From NCBI GenBank assembly GCA_016165875.1, contig JABBOT010000004.1, forward strand, positions 16,369,672 through 16,433,671: DNA of 64,000 nucleotides. The letters run 5' to 3'. Below are positions 59,734 to 64,000 of the stretch, one piece after another. Within the stretch, counting starts at the first letter, position 1. Every line of letters starts with the position of its first letter. The notes beneath the pieces were generated by a model, which saw only the letters and a program-made list of their open reading frames with translations, was not told where the DNA came from and did not search any database. The position numbers and the translations under genes are program-made. This stretch comes from Acanthopleura granulata. Lineage: Eukaryota; Mollusca; Polyplacophora; Chitonida; Chitonidae.

Positions 59734-60320
59734 CTACACACCAAATAAAAGTGTTAATAAAATAGCGCATATCTGTAAGACTTTACCAACACGTTAATGT
59801 GTTAAAATCCATGCTGACAATGTAGGCCTACACGGTAAAGTATCAACTACAGGTAAGTGTAAAACAATACTAGACCTACGCGCAAAACTAGAACTATGGT
59901 AAATCTATCCTGTATATATATTAGACGTGGATTTTATTTCCAAATATATCTGTGCAAACAGACAAACACATCGTAAATAACGTGTTCAAGTGTTAATAAC
60001 CATAATGACACACCAAATACAATGTGTTAACAGTTTACTTGCTAATGCGTTAAATCAGTAACATCGGTGCTGATAAAATAACACATACCTGTTAATACGT
60101 TACACGTTAATTCTGGTAAATATGATACAGGTATAAATTTATCTAATTATCATTTAATTATTTGTCCAATATCGTTTTACACTTACATTTAGGTGATACT
60201 AGTATTTTACTGTGTAGATCTACTTTGTCAACATTGATTTTAACACATGAAATCATTAACGTGTTGGTAAAGTGTTACAGATAAGTGTTAATATAACAAC
60301 ATTTCTTGTGTAGAGTGTAG
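59734..60320. mobile_element. Foldback element with about 150-bp inverted repeats
   Basis: The left arm (59734 to about 59890) contains ATCTGTAAGACTTTACCAAC, ACGTTAATG, TGTTAAAATCCATGCTGACA and AAGTGTAAAACAATA. The right arm, in reverse complement from 60320, contains ATCTGTAACACTTTACCAAC, ACGTTAATG, TGTTAAAATCAATGTTGACA and AAGTGTAAAACGATA. The core is AT-rich and noncoding. Confidence 0.85.
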
Positions 60321-62200
60321 TTTCTTCCTTCCTTACTTCTTTGTGAATCTGTGTTGAGGGATATTAGAGTCGATTGGTGGCAAGATCTTGCGGCTCATGT
60401 GTTTTGAGATACTATGTAGGAACTCTAGGATTGGAATTCGCAAATCCTGTCTCTCTTTTTCTAATCAATTAATGGCAAAGACTTTTCATATCTGTTGACT
60501 AGGTAGACAGGTCTTAAATTTATGCCATCTCCGAGTGTTAGCATCTTGCAATCGCAAGCAATAATAAATTTTACTGCCATCAGAGGTATTTGCTGAGATC
60601 AAGGGCTTATCGTGGGAAAATGCATACCAGAGGGTTATATAATAAACGTGTAATGAAGTGAATAAATAAGGAAGAGACGCGCGGAGAACGAGATCACTAG
60701 ATTTAGTTTTATGATAAGCTTGATTTAATCTCCAGCTGTTACCGTGTATTTCTGGTTGAATATAAATTGTTATTTCTTTTCAACTCTTATATACTGTAAA
60801 AGTTTTACATTCACAATTAGGGTATTGTATGTAAACCCAAATCTGCGATATTTTTGTGCTGGGAAATGTTTCCTTGCCTTCTCCGACCAGATCACTCCTT
60901 ATTTTTATTCATCTGTTACCATTTGTAAATATGTGATCACTTGTTCACATGCTACAGGTAAATACAGCAAGCTGCTCATGGAAATCAACGTATTGACTTT
61001 TTTCACGCACATGAATTCAGAAAAACAAACACGCACACAGAGACTTCAAAATTTGCCACCCAAACAACACTATGAATTGTGGAGAGATTTTGGACTTTCA
61101 CAAACGTTCTGAATTTACGAACGTTTTGTCTACTTCGCCCCAGTAAAGTAATATTATGCATAATCCCACCTATTATTTAAGACATCTGAAAATTCGAAAA
61201 TTAATTGTTCGCGGGAATTTAGTTGAAGTTGGCTAAAAGAGGTAGGAATTACTAATATTTTCACCATATTGCCACCATCGTCCAAAGTTGTTGTATTTGT
61301 CCTACAAAACGTAGAAATTTAGTTCCTAAACTTCCACCTCTGGAGATAAACACAACTCAGACCTTAAGTTCCAAACAAGCATACATCTGTCCATACACCG
61401 AATCTATTTAAACACATCAGCTATGTGTGAAAGCGTTAATGATTTGTACTCATTCATTGGAGTTATACAAAAGTTTCAATGCCCAGTGAAACTGTTCTAA
61501 ACAACCCTCGTTGCTATAGCCAAATATAGGCTTTACATAATAGGTGTTCGACAGTACTTGTGGGGCCGTTTGAAATCTTTTCCCTTCGTTGGGGACCACT
61601 AGGATGTTTTCAGTCAGTGTGGCGTACATATTTGCGTCACACATGGAAAGCTCGTGACTAACTCGTACTCAACCTGTACAACCGACAGCAAGAATGTAGT
61701 ATTCTTTTGCGACTTTCGCTAGAGAACAAATTTGACTTGATATACCAAGAACAGGGAGAGGATCAATTATATAAACCTACTCTACCTAAACTGGGGCACC
61801 TGAATTATGGTCCTAAAGTTTTCAGTAAGCATTTAAACTAAGCTTTGCACCGTAATTATCAAACGATTCAAAGTACTCTGACGTCCGTTAAGATTGGCTA
61901 ATTTGGCAGCCATATGTTACTTCAAAAGTATATACAAAGACATAAATCTTTACCTATTCGTACATAAAAGTAAACATGGATGTAAGGAAAATTTTCTACA
62001 TCAACATGATATATTATATTGTATCTCAGATACACCTGTCTATTTATTTAGCTTCAGTTAATAATTCTACAGCTTAGCAAATAGATGTTCGAGGTTGGGC
62101 GATATATATTACATATGTACTTTCGAGGGCTGACCTAGATGCAAACTATGAAGATTGTAAATCATGCTATGATCACAGGAAACTTGCTTAAGTACCCTAC

Positions 62201-62207
62201 TATATAA
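62201..62207 (+). promoter_or_regulatory. TATA-like box of the chitin-binding gene at 62274
   Basis: TATATAA lies 67 bases before the ATG, so a start site near 62232 would give a short 5' leader of about 40 bases. It is the only good core promoter candidate I see next to a gene in this window. Confidence 0.5.
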
Positions 62208-62273
62208 CCACGACTACAGCAAGCCTATTTTGGGTTAGTTCTTTTATCCTGGAGAAGAAAGACACGTCACAAG

Positions 62274-62553
62274 ATGCACCTGCTACAAGCAATTTTCACC
62301 ATTTTCCTGGTCGCTTCGCCAGTTCTTTCTGAGGTTTCTGCACCAGCGGCAACACCGAAGTATGTCCCAAACTGCCGAGGTTTGCACGGACCAAAGAATT
62401 ATCCAAACCCTAAGCAGGCAAACACATACTTCCAATGTGTTTATGGACGACCCGTCAAGCTGTGGTGCCCATCAAGGCAAATATTCAACGCCGCTAGAGG
62501 GCGATGTCAACCCATCAAAAACATCGATGACTACCCTGACGTTGACCGAACAA
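62274..62553 (+). CDS. First coding exon of a chitin-binding protein (signal peptide + four-cysteine ChtBD2), gene runs off the window
   Basis: The ATG at 62274 opens 93 codons, ending GAACAA/GTAAGA in phase 1 like the other first exons of this family. Residues 1-19 (MHLLQAIFTIFLVASPVLS) form a signal peptide. A ChtBD2-like domain follows with the aromatic motif TYFQC, YGRPVKLWC and IFNAARGRC. Only four of the six usual cysteines are present: the second and sixth are missing. Reading through the donor gives a TAG stop at 62748-62750 after a hydrophobic, non-domain stretch, so splicing is more likely. No second exon is visible before 64000, and the rest of the gene should lie beyond the right edge. 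Confidence 0.75.
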
Positions 62554-64000
62554 GTAAGATGCTTTCATATCTGTATCCTTTCTTAACACGTTATATTTTA
62601 GTCCTACCTTTTGGCTGCTCTGAACAGCCCAGACTACACCAATGTGAGGTCTGTTGTTTCTCGTGCTATATGAAAATATTCCCTCAACACATATACCTAC
62701 GTAACTTGCAAAAGACACGAATCTATGGAATGTTTACGCCAAATTATTAGTTCACTATAAAAACCCATTCAACCATTCACGCCTTTTTTATGAGTTGGAA
62801 CAGGTTGGAGTTGGCTTCAACGACACATATCCCAGTTTTATATTTATCGATAAATATCACTTCTTACGGCGAAGATAATATAGATTTTAGACAGTTATGT
62901 GCGCGTATCATGTTATGTATTATAAAACATCAACGACGAAGTGTTATTTACGTGTCATAAATCCAACCACAGGCATGTGTTTAAAGTTCTCTTACTCTGT
63001 ATTAAACCTGCACATGTGATGGGATTCGGAATTACAATTGTCGATTTGTCCTTTTTTCTCTTGATATTCTGTAAATGCTATGATCATGTCACATCCTTAT
63101 AAGTAAATAAAATATTATGACTTGTAGTTATTACAGAATTCTCTGATTCTTCTGACAAGACTTACAGCTTTGACTATTAAGCAGTGTATCAGTATAAATC
63201 AGGTAGCTTTTGTAGTTGTTTATGTATCGTCGCCGTGATCGTACCAGAGGCCTACTTCATGGGATAGGTGTGACAAGTTGCCAACTATCCCACTGTCGTC
63301 AGTTCTCTATAGTTTAACTCTATACAGTAGGCTTTTAAGTTACAAAACTTGACCGCCTCTTTGGTGAGATTAAGCAATGTCCAGTCTGCAGGTTAGGTAT
63401 ATCTATGTGGGTTTCAAAATATTTCTTAAATGACAAGTAATTTATTTTTTAATACCATGCTTAAGAATTTTTTACTGTCATGATCCCGCTCAGTTTTATG
63501 GTTATATATCATGAGGTGGTTAATCAACATTGCATATTGGCAAATTGGCATGGGTTCAAATTCTTCCAATCTTCTGACAGACCTGTACCTGCTCTCTTAT
63601 GAATACGACTGCATGTAGAAGTTGTTATGGACTCATCTTCATCCAGCTTGAACCCTCTCATTCAGTAGATGCTATACTTATAACCTATTTCTTTGAAAAT
63701 AAATACATTCACTACCACAAGAAAAAGTACGTAGTTTCCAGATGATACATCTTAACTGAGCTTGTACAAAGATGACAACGCTTTCCTGATAATATAGTAT
63801 TTACGACGAGTGAGACATTTTAATTATCATTACTTCGATCGTTTTATACCGAAGTGTCCTATATATGGCGTTTATGTATCTCGCTTTATAGCATTTCGTT
63901 AGATCATGTGTATTGTGTGGTGATTTCAGTTAAGGTCAAGAGTTATCAATACGAAAACTGGTGTGTCAAGGATATTCCATAAAATTAACAGTTGCAATCA
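62554..64000. other. Probable intron or downstream DNA of the 62274 gene
   Basis: A dispersed repeat-family end lies at 63244-63345 (GTGTGACAAGTTGCCAACTA, then TAGTTTAACTCTATAC). Nothing else is recognisable up to the window edge. Confidence 0.4.
63244..63345 (+). repeat. Dispersed repeat-family end
   Basis: It aligns with the left ends at 10018-10130 and 10385-10510 through TGTGACAAGTTGCCAACTA, CACTGTCGTCAGT and TTTAACTCTATAC. Confidence 0.45.

Larger units (their letters stand above)
56302..62200. other. Intergenic region
   Basis: It holds a short palindrome at 56819-56840 and a long-inverted-repeat element at 59734-60320. The ORFs at 57834-58115 and 60744-61112 have no recognisable motif and composition like their surroundings. 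I see no ChtBD2 or glycosyltransferase fragment here. Confidence 0.4.

Noticed and set aside
60744..61112. Plus-strand ORF of 122 codons
   Set aside because: The peptide is Phe/Tyr/Thr-rich as expected from AT-rich noncoding DNA, and no domain or ATG context supports it.
62554..62750. Read-through of the 62274 exon to TAG
   Set aside because: The GTAAGA donor matches the family's phase-1 pattern, and the read-through peptide has no domain; splicing is more likely.

Overview
This is eukaryotic genomic DNA: AT-rich, with GT-AG introns, AATAAA signals, secreted multidomain proteins, tRNA-derived SINEs, foldback elements and decayed DNA transposons. The main SINE has a tRNA-like head and a tail containing TTCTTGAGTACGGCGTAAAA followed by (AAAT)n. 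I associate that tail with marine molluscs and their lophotrochozoan relatives, so a mollusc is my best guess, but species and class cannot be fixed from the window.

The window holds a dispersed family of secreted chitin-binding (ChtBD2/peritrophin-A) genes. They are an orphan terminal exon at 1151-1392 (+), a complete three-exon gene at 4007-5760 (-), two related first exons at 13570-13876 and 16742-17060 (+), the matching downstream exons at 25178-25417 and 25824-26290 (+), and the first exon of a further gene at 62274-62553 (+) that runs off the right edge. The exon junctions I could read are all phase 1, so the modules are interchangeable, and I could rebuild the gene structures by eye from splice signals and reading phase.

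Between them lie three probable Golgi enzymes. A galactose-3-O-sulfotransferase-like gene (29384-31163, +) has a 47-base first coding exon. Two intronless paralogous type II glycosyltransferase-like genes lie at 35219-36295 (-) and 55252-56301 (-). Secreted chitin-binding proteins plus glycan-modifying enzymes would fit a mucus, cuticle or shell-matrix role, but that link is inference.

From about 34.1 to 49.2 kb there is a diverged tandem segmental duplication. Unit 1 carries one glycosyltransferase gene and a dead pogo/Tigger-like transposon. Unit 2 has lost the glycosyltransferase gene. Each unit also holds two copies of a short membrane-segment ORF. The other long gaps contain SINEs (one nested in another), a hAT transposase relic split by a foldback element, long-inverted-repeat elements, and several striking palindromes. 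I see no rRNA, functional tRNA, CRISPR array or recognisable viral gene.
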